A stretch of 64,000 bases of DNA from Candidatus Sericytochromatia bacterium. Its GTDB lineage: Bacteria > Cyanobacteriota > Sericytochromatia > UBA7694. Location of the stretch: NCBI GenBank assembly GCA_018780035.1, contig JADMKE010000005.1:62001-126000 (forward strand), in the 5' to 3' direction. Below the pieces are notes generated by a model. The model searched no databases, was not told where the DNA came from, and was given only the letters and a program-made list of their open reading frames with translations. The stretch's first letter is position 1; each line of letters opens with the position of its first letter. The position numbers were made by a program, and so were the translations under genes. Below, piece after piece: positions 8,114 through 16,587 of this stretch.

Positions 8114-8305
8114 TTAATTGCGGGAATTAAAATGGCGCAGTTGATCACCCATGGTATCTTTGATGCGTTCGGCTTTTTTCTGGAATTTGCGGCGGGTGCG
8201 TTCGCCACTGTCGGGGGCTTGTAAGAGTCCCAGACCCAGTCCCAGTCCCAGCCCGACTCCCAGACCCGTGAAAAACATTGACCAGAGTTTGCGATTGAGA
8301 TCCAT
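8114..8305 (-). CDS. YtxH-like small membrane protein
   Basis: A 63-residue protein starting MDLNRKLWSMF. The ATG at 8305 has AAGGAAG 8 nt upstream; a GTG three codons earlier is less likely. It has one glycine-rich transmembrane helix (GLGVGLGLGLGLGLL) followed by the APDSGERTRRKFQKKAE motif, the YtxH-family pattern of a helix plus an AP.SGxxTR basic tail. The Gly-Leu run is encoded by imperfect hexamer repeats. It is small, anchored in the membrane with a basic cytoplasmic tail, and of unknown molecular role. It lies upstream of the PBP gene on the same strand, 98 nt away. Confidence 0.65.
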   Translation of the reverse strand: MDLNRKLWSMFFTGLGVGLGLGLGLGLLQAPDSGERTRRKFQKKAERIKDTMGDQLRHFNSRN

Positions 8306-8421
8306 ATTCTGCACTTCCTTGAAATTCTTATGTATCGCTGATCACCAGTATAACCTGGATGAACCCTGTGGGGGTATCAGAAACTGGACAGTCTGCTCGG
8401 TCTCACCTAAAATTTAAAGAC

Positions 8422-11214
8422 ATGTTAAAACACCTTCAATTCTCTCTACTCACGCTCTCTGTGCTGGGATTGAGCGGGTCTGCCGCAATCTTCTCTTTTC
8501 CAGCAGTGGCGGGGTCTTTTCCGGTTTTGGCAACGCCCGCCCCGGCTTGGCAAGTGGCACAGGCCAAACCAGATCCTCGCAAATTGCCGCTGCAGGCACT
8601 GCTTGAATACGCTGAGTCTCTGAAGAGCCAAGCAAGCCTGATGTCTGCCAATAGTGTGTTAATTCTGGCGCTGTCGGAGCCCAGCAGCCCCTTAAGTGAA
8701 TCCGATCGCAGTGTGGTCAAGAACCAAATTGCCCTCTATTACCGCAAATTGGCTGAACTTGAGACCCAAACTGAAGTTGCAAAACTGGCAAAGCCGTCGC
8801 TGAATGCGATTGAAAAGGCCCTACAAACGGGAGATTATACCCTTGCAATGACTCAGCTCAAGACGCTTAAAGTACAGCTTGAACAGCGCAGAGCTGAGAA
8901 AAAATCCGTGGGCAATGTGCTGAGTTTGGTCATTTTGAAAATCGCTGAGATTTTGATCATGCAAGGGGATTTTAAGGCGGGCTTTCAATGGGCCGCTCAG
9001 GCCAGTGGCGCTGCCGAACACAATAATAACCAGGCTTTTTTGGCCCGAACGTTTTTAACGATGGGGCGACTGTATATGTTAGGTGGGGATGCCTCCCAGC
9101 AGATCTATGCCGATCTGGCCCTCAATACAGCAAAGATGGCGATGGCCAGTGAAGAAATCATGGGGGCCCTACAACTCAAAGGGGAGGGTTATCTGCGGCT
9201 GGGCAAAGCAGATCAGGCCCTGGTCTTTTTTTTGGAAGCCCTCAAACTGGCTGAAGAGCTCAAAAGCCCAGCATTGTCTGAATTATTGCTTTTGAGCGCC
9301 CAATGCCATGCGGCCCTGAACCAAACCAAAGCCACTCAAGCGCTTTTAACCAAAGCGGAGCAAGCCATGGCATTGCAACAGGATGCTTTTCTCAAAGCCA
9401 AAAGCCAATTGAGCTTGGCCCAGATTTTTTTACAGCTCGGAGATGAAACCTCGGCACTGAGTCAGTTTAGCGCTGCTCGCGCAGGCTTTCAGGCTTTGCC
9501 CACGGCCTATTACGAAGCCCAAGCTCTGTTTGGCCTGGCCCAAATTTGGCACAGACAAGGGCGATTGGCTGACGCACTTGTGGGCTATCAAACAGTGTTT
9601 AACTTGGCCCAAACGGTTCCCCACAATAAGTTCTTGGGTGAGTATTCTGCAGGGCTGGGCCAGGCCTTGCTGGCCGATGGCCAAACGGCCCAGGCCATTC
9701 CGGTGCTGGAAGCGGCTTTGGCAGGTCTAAAAAACACCAATAAAGCCGATCCAGACGTGCAACGCGAAGCCAGCGAAAAAACCATCCCCACTTACCATGC
9801 CTTGATAGAGGCCTATTTGAGACTGCGAGAAACCGAGCCGGATGACTTCTTCAAACGCAAACACCTTCAAAGTGCGTTTAATTATTTAGAAGCCAGCAAA
9901 GCGGCGATCTTTTTGGAAGATCTCAAAGGCTGGAGCAACACCATGACAGTGGACGACAGCCTGGAAAACAGCCTCTCAAACTGGGATCTGCGCAATTATT
10001 TACCGCCTCAAACCGCTGCATTGAGTTTTGTGCAAACCGCGGATCAGCATTTGATTCAATTTGGGTTTCAACGCGCGGGGGTTCGCACCGAGTTCAGCGA
10101 TTTAAATGCCTTGTTGGCAAAGCAGCCGATTTACCAAAAATATGCCACCTCACTGCGTTTAAACACAGGCAATCTGCCCGATTTTTCCCGGCTTTGTCAG
10201 GTCTATCGCCAATTGCTCAGCAATCCCCAGTCAGATTTAAACACGGTTCACGACCTCGGCCATTTGCTCTACCTGCTTTTGATTCAGCCCCAAGCGGAAT
10301 TTATCAAAGACGCCAAACGCCTTTTGGTGATTCCCGATGGCGTCTTGGGCCTGGTGCCTTTTGAAACCCTGCGGGATGCCCTGGGACACTATTTGGTTGA
10401 GCAAATGGATATTCAGTATATTCAGTCTTTTGATGTGCTCTATCATCTGCTTCAGCGCGAATACAGCCCCGAGCGCAAGCCTCTTTTGGCCATGGGAGCG
10501 GCAGAGTATCAGCCCGTGAGTTATGCCAGCGAGCCCATAGAGAGCCCCGCTGAATGGCTCAATCTCAAACGTCAATTCTGGAGCGCACCCGAGGCCCCGA
10601 TGCGTGAAATCTATGGGGCCCTTTACGCCCCAGCTTGGCAGCCCTTGCCAGGCAGTTTGACTGAGGTCGAGGCGATTCAGGCCTTGGTCCCAGGCACGGA
10701 ATTGCTGCAGGGCACAGACGTCGCGGAAGCAGAGATCAAAGCGCGTTCTGAAGCCGATAATTTAAGTGAATACAAAATTTTGCATTGGGCCGTCCACGGT
10801 CTGACCGTGCCAGAAATCCCCGAACTCTCTGCGCTGGTGCTTTCGCAGACGAGCGAACCCCAAAGCGAAGACAATTATCTGCGCCGACCTGAAATTGCCA
10901 AACTCAAGCTCAAAGCAGATTTTGTCAATCTCTCAGCCTGTGAAACAGGGCTGGGTAAAATTTTCAGAGGGGAAGGTGTGGTGGGTTTGACCCAGGCCTT
11001 TTTACAAGCCGGCGCCAACCGCGTTTCGGTCTCACTTTGGCAGATCAGCGACACAGGCACCGCCCAATTTATGCCGGCTTTTTATGCCAAACTCGGCTCG
11101 GGTTATTCTCAGGCCTTAAACGCCACCAAACGGGAATTTCTGGCTGGGAAATACGGTAAAAACCACCAACACCCCTATTTCTGGAGCCCATTTGTGCTGT
11201 ATGGTCTGTTTTAG
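8422..11214 (+). CDS. Exported TPR protein with C-terminal CHAT protease domain
   Basis: A 930-residue protein. A signal peptide (MLKHLQFSLLTLSVLGLSG...FPAVAG) supports the start at 8422; the same frame opens at 8359. A long region of TPR-type helical repeats follows (about 140-480), with units such as GEGYLRLGKADQALVFFLEA. The C-terminal CHAT domain is a caspase-like peptidase fold: ILHWAVHG carries the candidate catalytic His792, and VNLSACETG carries Cys840, followed by GEGVVGLTQAFLQAGA. CHAT proteins cleave protein partners bound by their repeat regions. This one is predicted to act outside the cytoplasm, which is uncommon for studied CHAT proteases but seen in cyanobacterial multi-domain proteins. 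It is a single gene with no partner, and no strong ribosome binding site was found. Confidence 0.85.
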   Translation: MLKHLQFSLLTLSVLGLSGSAAIFSFPAVAGSFPVLATPAPAWQVAQAKPDPRKLPLQALLEYAESLKSQASLMSANSVLILALSEPSSPLSESDRSVVKNQIALYYRKLAELETQTEVAKLAKPSLNAIEKALQTGDYTLAMTQLKTLKVQLEQRRAEKKSVGNVLSLVILKIAEILIMQGDFKAGFQWAAQASGAAEHNNNQAFLARTFLTMGRLYMLGGDASQQIYADLALNTAKMAMASEEIMGALQLKGEGYLRLGKADQALVFFLEALKLAEELKSPALSELLLLSAQCHAALNQTKATQALLTKAEQAMALQQDAFLKAKSQLSLAQIFLQLGDETSALSQFSAARAGFQALPTAYYEAQALFGLAQIWHRQGRLADALVGYQTVFNLAQTVPHNKFLGEYSAGLGQALLADGQTAQAIPVLEAALAGLKNTNKADPDVQREASEKTIPTYHALIEAYLRLRETEPDDFFKRKHLQSAFNYLEASKAAIFLEDLKGWSNTMTVDDSLENSLSNWDLRNYLPPQTAALSFVQTADQHLIQFGFQRAGVRTEFSDLNALLAKQPIYQKYATSLRLNTGNLPDFSRLCQVYRQLLSNPQSDLNTVHDLGHLLYLLLIQPQAEFIKDAKRLLVIPDGVLGLVPFETLRDALGHYLVEQMDIQYIQSFDVLYHLLQREYSPERKPLLAMGAAEYQPVSYASEPIESPAEWLNLKRQFWSAPEAPMREIYGALYAPAWQPLPGSLTEVEAIQALVPGTELLQGTDVAEAEIKARSEADNLSEYKILHWAVHGLTVPEIPELSALVLSQTSEPQSEDNYLRRPEIAKLKLKADFVNLSACETGLGKIFRGEGVVGLTQAFLQAGANRVSVSLWQISDTGTAQFMPAFYAKLGSGYSQALNATKREFLAGKYGKNHQHPYFWSPFVLYGLF

Positions 11215-11239
11215 CTCTCTGTTTTAGCTGGATCCCGTT

Positions 11240-11977
11240 TTAACTCTCGGGCCCAATTAAATCAGGATAATCGGGACTGCTTCTGACATCTTCGCCCACC
11301 AATTTGCCAATCCAGGGATTGAGATTGAGCAGGCCGTAGCTGCCACCGCGCAAGGGAAGCTCTGCAGGCATCAGGGCTGTGGCCCCAATCCGGATCGTGG
11401 GATCGCTGTCGAGCTGAAAGATCACCCGTGAGATCGGATTGAGTTCATCCAGGCGGTATTGCAGGGTGCCCCCATAATACAGCGCGCCAATGCCCATTTC
11501 GAGCGAACGCAGATTTTCGGGGGTTTTGCCATTGCGATCTTTGGGGCTGGGGCTGTTATAAGCCGAGCTGGTACCATCCACCGTTTCGCGCAGAGAATAA
11601 AAAAATCGCTGCTCACTTAAGCGCTCAAATTGACCATCGAGGCCAAAAATTTGGTTGTAATCATGACCCATAAAGGTCTTGTCGCGCACCAGCAATTGGT
11701 TTTTGCGCAGCAGGCTCTGGAGATCTTTGCTGGCCAAGTCCAAAAAGGTATCAGACTCGGGTCTGTAATTGCCCAGGGTACGCCGCGCAGCACTGGAGGT
11801 GCTGTCGATCGCCATTTGGCGGGCCGCTGAGCGTGCCGCGGTATTGAGGTTTTGCTGAGAGCTGACCGCATGGCCAAAATAGCCCACGGCCAACATCAAG
11901 ACCAGCAGCAGGGGAAAGACAATTGCCAATTCGACCAGGGCCTGCCCCTTTTCGTGCTGTCGGTTGAACGTGTGCAT
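11240..11977 (-). CDS. TadE-like pilus assembly protein
   Basis: A 245-residue pseudopilin-like protein. The N-terminus HEKGQALVELAIVFPLLLVL has the TadE pattern: a basic stretch, a Gly-Gln-Ala prepilin-type site, a conserved Glu and a single transmembrane helix. The periplasmic part is not similar to a known enzyme. It is the last gene of a four-gene minus-strand run (tadV, TadE, TadG-like, TadE) and overlaps the stop of the preceding gene by 1 nt. TadE and TadF pseudopilins are needed for assembly of Flp pili, which mediate tight surface adherence. It converges with the CHAT gene, 25 nt away, without an obvious terminator. Confidence 0.75.
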   Translation of the reverse strand: MHTFNRQHEKGQALVELAIVFPLLLVLMLAVGYFGHAVSSQQNLNTAARSAARQMAIDSTSSAARRTLGNYRPESDTFLDLASKDLQSLLRKNQLLVRDKTFMGHDYNQIFGLDGQFERLSEQRFFYSLRETVDGTSSAYNSPSPKDRNGKTPENLRSLEMGIGALYYGGTLQYRLDELNPISRVIFQLDSDPTIRIGATALMPAELPLRGGSYGLLNLNPWIGKLVGEDVRSSPDYPDLIGPES

Positions 11978-12873
11978 CAGTGGCCCACCTCGCTGGGGTT
12001 GTCTTCAATCGCCATCAGGCGTGGGGAATACCAGTTCATGGCCAAAAACGAGAGCGGGCTGATCGGGGTGCTGCCGGGCTGACGCATCAATTGGGCAGCG
12101 GCCAGGGTGCGTAACTCGTATTGTTTGAGGTATTTAAGCAAGGCTGTACCCGCCTGGCTGGAGACAGTGCGGGTTTTGAGTTCGAGAAAGCTCTTGCCAA
12201 AGGTGCCATTGGTGCTGGCGGCATCTTCGGCATAAATAAAGCCTTCAATCGCAGGCAGACTTTGATTCTCGGGCAAATCCCCAATTTTGTCCAGCTCGTT
12301 TTCGAGGTTTTCACGCAGGGCATCGTCACTGAGATTATCGTAGCCCTGTAAATTGACCGCATAGCCAATCCGCGCAGCTTCGGCAGTGGCTTTGCGCCCG
12401 TTGCGCTCCAGCCATTTATACCAGGCCTGCAGGGCCAAGCGCTCGCGGTGCAGTTTGACTGCGTGTTTGTAGGCCAAATTGGTGTGGGCCCGGTAGCGAT
12501 CACCCAGCTCTTTGAACTGGCCCAGCAAGGGATTGGGGGGTGGGTTTTCGGGGTCGACAATTGGGGGTTGAATTCCCACCGCATTGCCTTTGATAAAGGC
12601 ACGCAGGGCCACAGCTTGCGCTGCGCGGATCTCAGCCTGGGAAATCATGGCCTCCTGGGACATCGCCGCCCGCATCAGGGTATCGACATGGTGTTTCGAG
12701 ACCTTGACCGAGACAGCGGCCAAGGCGGCGGCATCAGCGGCATTTTGGGCCTGAATCCGGGCATTGACCATGCGACCAATATCAAAAATCACCAGTGAGG
12801 CAGCACTTAAAATCAAGATCAAAAAAGCCACATAGGGAATGGCTTGGCCGCGTTGGGATTTGAGCTTTCTCAT
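11977..12873 (-). CDS. TadG-like Flp pilus assembly protein
   Basis: A 298-residue protein. The N-terminus KSQRGQAIPYVAFLILILSA is the TadE/TadG-like leader (RGQA...), followed by IGRMVNARIQAQNAADAAALA, the highly conserved TadG signature of an Ala-rich helix just after the membrane segment. The remainder is helical and periplasmic. It lacks the large von Willebrand domain of full-length TadG, so it is a short TadG-related form. Overlaps of 4 nt with the upstream gene (12870-12873) and 1 nt with the downstream gene show translational coupling within the tad operon. Confidence 0.75.
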   Translation of the reverse strand: MRKLKSQRGQAIPYVAFLILILSAASLVIFDIGRMVNARIQAQNAADAAALAAVSVKVSKHHVDTLMRAAMSQEAMISQAEIRAAQAVALRAFIKGNAVGIQPPIVDPENPPPNPLLGQFKELGDRYRAHTNLAYKHAVKLHRERLALQAWYKWLERNGRKATAEAARIGYAVNLQGYDNLSDDALRENLENELDKIGDLPENQSLPAIEGFIYAEDAASTNGTFGKSFLELKTRTVSSQAGTALLKYLKQYELRTLAAAQLMRQPGSTPISPLSFLAMNWYSPRLMAIEDNPSEVGH

Positions 12874-13790
12874 TGAGCCCGTTCTCCAGGCAGGGTCTGC
12901 ATACTGGCACGGGTTTGGGTGTCTAAGGTGCTGGAGACCTTGCCCATGGTGGTTTCGACGGTCACGCTCAGGGGTTCCGTGACAGCCCCCATCACCTCTT
13001 GCAAGGCAGCCCCAAAACCAGAGAACTTTAAGAGATAGCCCACCAGGCTGGCACCGTTTTCAATCTCTTTAAAATAGGTGGCTATCAGGCGCATATTTTC
13101 AAATTGGCCGTTTTCTTTTTCGCTGTTTTCGAGATAGTCCATGCGCGTCCAACCACGGGCATTGTAAAAATTGATCAAATTGGTATTGGGGGGAGCCAAG
13201 CCCAGTGCCTCATTGTTGCTATTACCGGGCGCGTCGGCCATCTGCTTGGCGTCAAAAATGGCGTCGGGCAGGGCATCGAGCAAATCGAGCCAGGGCAAGG
13301 GACCGATACTGCCATAGCGGTAATCGACAATCGTGCGGGTGCGCGGGCGGGATTCACCGTTATAGGTCCAATATTCACGCGGCAGGGTGGAACGGGCCGT
13401 GAGTTGTGCCGGATCTGAATTGCTGCCGCCACTGAGAATATCGATGGCATTGGCAAGCAAATCCAGGCGTTCGGTCTGTTTTTGCATGACCACCGTGACC
13501 TGGCCACTGGCAGGCAGGGCAGCGGGGCTGGTGATTTGATCGACCCAGTTTTGGCCACTGCTGCGTTTGTAGCGCTCTTTGACAAAAGCGGCGGCATCAT
13601 AGCCCTCGCTGCGCACGGCGGCCACCCGAGCCGACATAAACGCCAGCCCATTCATGCGCAATTTGTGCAGGTAAGAGAGGGTCAAATAAATCCCACCAAG
13701 GGTCAGAACAATCAAAATCGGCAGCACAATTGCAAACTCGACCATGGCTTGGCCGCGCTGGTGCCGTTTGTTTTTGTTTAGACGTTTCAT
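12870..13790 (-). CDS. TadE-like pilus assembly protein
   Basis: A 306-residue protein starting at 13790 with MKRLNKNKRHQRGQAMVEFA, a textbook TadE leader: basic residues, a Gly-Gln-Ala-Met cleavage-type site, a Glu at position +5 and a hydrophobic helix. The open frame extends to 14231, but that part overlaps the prepilin peptidase gene and reads as an out-of-frame translation. Only 2 nt separate it from the peptidase stop. The periplasmic part includes segments about a wall or pilus partner that I cannot identify. It is probably processed by the neighbouring peptidase and placed at the base of the Flp pilus. Confidence 0.75.
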   Translation of the reverse strand: MKRLNKNKRHQRGQAMVEFAIVLPILIVLTLGGIYLTLSYLHKLRMNGLAFMSARVAAVRSEGYDAAAFVKERYKRSSGQNWVDQITSPAALPASGQVTVVMQKQTERLDLLANAIDILSGGSNSDPAQLTARSTLPREYWTYNGESRPRTRTIVDYRYGSIGPLPWLDLLDALPDAIFDAKQMADAPGNSNNEALGLAPPNTNLINFYNARGWTRMDYLENSEKENGQFENMRLIATYFKEIENGASLVGYLLKFSGFGAALQEVMGAVTEPLSVTVETTMGKVSSTLDTQTRASMQTLPGERAQ

Positions 13791-13792
13791 CG

Positions 13793-14323
13793 CTAATAGA
13801 CCGGAGGTAGGCCAAAGAGGGTGACAATCGCGCCCCAAGAAATCGCCACGCCATACGGCATGGGCTCGGTTTCGCTCTGGGCCAGCTCGACTTCGGGTTT
13901 CATACCGGGAGCAGCAGCAGCGTAGAGTGCCCGGCCTACCCGTTTGAGGGTCGGCCAGAGGGTGCCATGTAACGCTGCCCAGATCAGGCCAAAGGCCCCA
14001 CCAATCAGGGCTGAATAATAGAGGGCGGTGATCATCAGTTTCCAGCCAATCAAAGCCCCCATTGCCCCCGCCAATTTGATATCCCCACCGCGCATCATGC
14101 CCAGCAGGCCCAAAATCAAAAAGACCCCGCCGCCGAGCAAAAGTCCCAGCAAGCCATCTCCCAAACCCGGCAAGCCTTTGGCCCAGGCATTCAGACCCAG
14201 TCCCACGGCAATCGCGGGCAGGGTCAGCCAATTGTAGATTTTGCGCTTCCAGAAGTCGGTCACGGTGGCGATAATGCCGATCAGCAGCACGGCATAATAA
14301 GTGAGGGGGATTTCGTTTAACAT
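13793..14323 (-). CDS. Prepilin peptidase TadV/CpaA (A24 family)
   Basis: A 176-residue membrane aspartic peptidase that removes the leader of Flp prepilins and TadE/F pseudopilins. The two catalytic aspartates are visible: D23 in ATVTDFWKRKIYN (the xxD-x3-4-RxIxN motif) and D81 in MMRGGDIKLAGA, the GxGD-type motif. PYGVAI near the C-terminus is the other conserved element. It has about five to six hydrophobic segments and is the short, non-methylating form of the family, without the N-terminal zinc domain of PilD. It is the first gene of the tadV-TadE-TadG-TadE run, behind the flp terminator. Confidence 0.9.
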   Translation of the reverse strand: MLNEIPLTYYAVLLIGIIATVTDFWKRKIYNWLTLPAIAVGLGLNAWAKGLPGLGDGLLGLLLGGGVFLILGLLGMMRGGDIKLAGAMGALIGWKLMITALYYSALIGGAFGLIWAALHGTLWPTLKRVGRALYAAAAPGMKPEVELAQSETEPMPYGVAISWGAIVTLFGLPPVY

Positions 14324-14387
14324 CTTGCGTTTAACATTTTGGGTTTAACATCTTGTCTGTCCTGAAATGTATTGTAACAGTCAGCTC

Positions 14388-14419
14388 AAAAAGCAGCAGC
14401 CCGGCAGGTGTGCCGGGCT
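14388..14419 (-). terminator. Terminator after the flp pilin gene
   Basis: The arms AGCCCGGCA (14398-14406) and TGCCGGGCT (14411-14419) form a perfect 9-bp stem with a 4-nt loop. On the minus strand the stem is followed by GCTGCTTTTT (A run at 14388-14392). It lies between flp and tadV, so the abundant pilin message is probably separated from the assembly genes by termination or partial read-through. Confidence 0.85.
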
Positions 14420-14444
14420 GTGGAAAATAATTTTAAAGGGCTGC

Positions 14445-14660
14445 TTAGTTGGTGGCGCCGCCGCTGGAACCACCGGAAACACGTCCGAGTTCAGCGTTGA
14501 CTTTGTCCAATGCGCCGCTGCCGTCGCTGCTGTGCAGCTTTTGGCCGATGGCCTGTACAGTACCGATAGCAACCACGGCGATCAGCGCGAGGATAATACC
14601 GTACTCAACCATGCTCTGGCCTTCTTCTTCTTTTAACAGTGCAATAATTTTGTTCATCAT
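14445..14660 (-). CDS. flp: Flp-type (type IVb) pilin
   Basis: A 71-residue prepilin. The leader MMNKIIALLKEEEG ends at G14, followed by QSMVEYGIILALIAVV, giving the Flp motif G-XXXXEY with Glu at mature position +5 and Tyr at +6. The hydrophobic assembly helix is followed by a short Gly/Ser-rich tail (GRVSGGSSGG). It is the major subunit of the Tad (tight adherence) pilus. GGGAG precedes the ATG by 9 nt. The gene is followed by a strong terminator and then tadV. No Tad ATPase, secretin or TadB/C platform gene lies in the window. Confidence 0.92.
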   Translation of the reverse strand: MMNKIIALLKEEEGQSMVEYGIILALIAVVAIGTVQAIGQKLHSSDGSGALDKVNAELGRVSGGSSGGATN

Positions 14661-14854
14661 GATTTCGGACTCCCTACAATTAACTTTTCTTGATTAGTTT
14701 ATAGACCTCCAGAAAATGGATCTGACGTCCCTAAACTTAAATTGAGGTTAACATGCTGTTAAATCTAAACCAAATTAACACTCAAGGAACATCTCTTTGT
14801 TTTAACCCCCGGATTTTATTGACCCTGTAACCCTTTGAGGCTGATCCTTTGCCC

Positions 14855-14907
14855 AATAGTTTATTTTTAAAAATTGTATTTACAAATATGTAAAAATAAA
14901 CTATTAT
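14855..14907 (+). promoter_or_regulatory. Promoter within a 15-bp perfect inverted repeat, upstream of the vWA lipoprotein
   Basis: The arms AATAGTTTATTTTTA (14855-14869) and TAAAAATAAACTATT (14891-14905) are perfect complements with a 21-nt loop that holds a smaller repeat, TTGTA-TT-TACAA. A near-consensus promoter is woven through it: TTTACA (14879-14884), 17 nt, TATTAT (14902-14907). The right arm covers the spacer and part of the -10. The next gene on this strand starts at 14941. The 280-nt gap between flp and this gene (14661-14940) holds nothing else I can identify. Confidence 0.65.
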
Positions 14908-14940
14908 AAAAAAGTAATCAATCTCAAAGGACTTCAACCC

Positions 14941-16398
14941 ATGTCAAAAAAATCTGGATCTCTATTGCTCTTAAGTCTGCTCAGTGCCTCGCTGTTTACG
15001 TCTTGCACAGGTTCCGAGAGCCTGTTTGCCTCTCCCTCTTCTGCTTTGGTCAACGCGCAAAGCACCCATAGCAGGGGAGATGTTTTGCCAGATAGCCCCC
15101 GCCCTTCTGGTACGCCAATGCCGATGCCAACGGCCGAAGCCACCTCTGCTCCTTCTGCCGCTCCTTCTGCTGCGTCTGATTCAGAACCCTTGCCTGCAGC
15201 CACTTCTTTGCCCGCAGAGGCCAGCTCCCTCAGCAGCCCGATTCCGAGTCCAATTCCGAGCCCAATTCCGAGCCCGATCGCGACCCCTTCGGCTGTGGCT
15301 TCGGCTGAACCTTCGCCCCCCCCCGATGCGCTGCAGGCCCGCGCAGGTTTGCTCACCGCGGGCACATGGAGCGATCTTGAACACTGGGACTTTTGGCTGA
15401 ATCTCACCCGCAAAGCGGAGTGGCAAGCAAAATTGGCCCATTGGCAGCTCTTTCCCACCCAGCGGGTCCCCGTGCTCTTGCGCCAGGGGGGCCAGCCCTG
15501 GGTCGATCAGCCTGTGCAACTCAAAGATGCCCAGGGCAATTTGCTCGCAGAGGCCCGTACCAATCAGGCCGGGGCTGCGGATTTTTTCGTCAATCTCGAT
15601 GGGCAAAGTCGCAGTGAGGGCCGCAGTGGGGATTATCAAGTCGAGGTGCCTGAGATGGAACTGAAATTAGATGCGGTACAAAGCCAGCAGGGCCAATTCA
15701 GAGCTTATACCCTCAACCGTGAAGCGGAGCCACAAATCGCTCCCAATCAAGTCGATATTATGCTCAGTATCGACACCACAGGCTCGATGGGGGATGAACT
15801 GGAATACCTCAAAATCGAACTCAAAAATGTCTTGGAGCGGGTTCAACGCAACCAAGAACAACTCAATTTGCGCGTAAGCACCAATTTTTACCGCGATCAA
15901 GGTGATGAATACCTGGTCAAACCCTTCCCCTTCAGCACAGACTTTAACCGTGTTCAGAGCCAATTACAGGCCCAGCGTGCCGGGGGAGGTGGGGATTCTC
16001 CCGAAGCCGTCAATTCGGCTTTGGACGATGCGATCCACCAACACCCGTGGAGCAGTTCAGCCCGCGCCCGCCTGCTTTTTCTGGTGCTCGACGCTCCCCC
16101 CCATCACACAGAAAGCAATCTGCGCCAGCTCAAAGAATTGCTCAAAAGTGCGACCCGTCAGGGTATTCGGATTATTCCGATTGCCTCCAGTGGCGTGGAC
16201 AAAGAGACCGAATTTCTGATGCGCATGCTGGCCATTTCGACCGGCGGCGAATATGTCTTCTTGACCGACGACAGCGGGGTGGGCACGGCCCAAGGCCATA
16301 TTGAACCCACGATTGGGGCCCACAAGGTCGAAAAGCTCAACGATTTAATGGTCAATTTGGTCGAGAAATACACCCGGATTGCGCCCTTGAATCCTTAA
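14941..16398 (+). CDS. Lipoprotein with von Willebrand factor A domain
   Basis: A 485-residue lipoprotein. The signal sequence ends in the lipobox FTSC (C22). Residues about 30-125 are a Pro/Ser/Ala-rich linker with a tandem IPSP repeat encoded by 12-nt units at 15241-15276. A beta-rich region (about 165-235, VPVLLRQGGQPWVDQPVQLKDAQG) resembles a carboxypeptidase-regulatory or Ig-like fold. The vWA domain starts at VDIMLSIDTTGSMGDE, with the MIDAS motif DTTGS at D278, a variant of DxSxS, and continues with GGGDSPEAVNSALDDAI. It is probably a metal-dependent adhesion or protein-binding surface protein. AAAGGA precedes the ATG. A strong terminator follows. Confidence 0.85.
   Translation: MSKKSGSLLLLSLLSASLFTSCTGSESLFASPSSALVNAQSTHSRGDVLPDSPRPSGTPMPMPTAEATSAPSAAPSAASDSEPLPAATSLPAEASSLSSPIPSPIPSPIPSPIATPSAVASAEPSPPPDALQARAGLLTAGTWSDLEHWDFWLNLTRKAEWQAKLAHWQLFPTQRVPVLLRQGGQPWVDQPVQLKDAQGNLLAEARTNQAGAADFFVNLDGQSRSEGRSGDYQVEVPEMELKLDAVQSQQGQFRAYTLNREAEPQIAPNQVDIMLSIDTTGSMGDELEYLKIELKNVLERVQRNQEQLNLRVSTNFYRDQGDEYLVKPFPFSTDFNRVQSQLQAQRAGGGGDSPEAVNSALDDAIHQHPWSSSARARLLFLVLDAPPHHTESNLRQLKELLKSATRQGIRIIPIASSGVDKETEFLMRMLAISTGGEYVFLTDDSGVGTAQGHIEPTIGAHKVEKLNDLMVNLVEKYTRIAPLNP
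15241..15276 (+). repeat. 12-nt tandem repeats coding the IPSP linker
   Basis: Three near-identical 12-nt units (ATTCCGAGYCCR) inside the vWA lipoprotein gene encode Ile-Pro-Ser-Pro. Change in copy number would keep the frame and alter linker length. Confidence 0.7.
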
Positions 16399-16448
16399 AA
16401 TCTCAGGCTTAAGGCTTGATTCCCTGCTCGTTGTTTGTGATTGCCCGG

Positions 16449-16477
16449 CCCCAGAGATATTTCTGGGGCTTTTTTTT
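16449..16477 (+). terminator. Rho-independent terminator after the vWA lipoprotein
   Basis: CCCCAGA (16449-16455), a 6-nt loop and TCTGGGG (16462-16468) are followed by C and eight T. It is the clearest plus-strand terminator in the window. The rest of the gap to 16588 shows no gene. Confidence 0.9.
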
Positions 16478-16587
16478 GTGCTGCTAACGCTTGCCCGCAG
16501 ACCAACTGGCCTCAGTCAGCAGTTGTGTTTGATTGTCTAGCAACTCTGCTGAGCAAGATAACCTGCGCCAGTCAGGTTGATCTTAGT

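Noticed and set aside
13791..14231. N-terminal extension of the TadE-like gene
   Set aside because: The 147 extra codons read an alternative frame of tadV; the TadE leader begins at 13790.
14934..15458. 174-codon minus-strand frame with Gly-Leu-Gly-Ile repeats
   Set aside because: It is the antisense of the Pro/Ser repeat of the vWA lipoprotein, so the repeat in the frame is a by-product.
16555..16587. Terminator for the phosphoesterase gene
   Set aside because: AACCTG and CAGGTT can pair, but the stem is short and no T tract follows on the minus strand.
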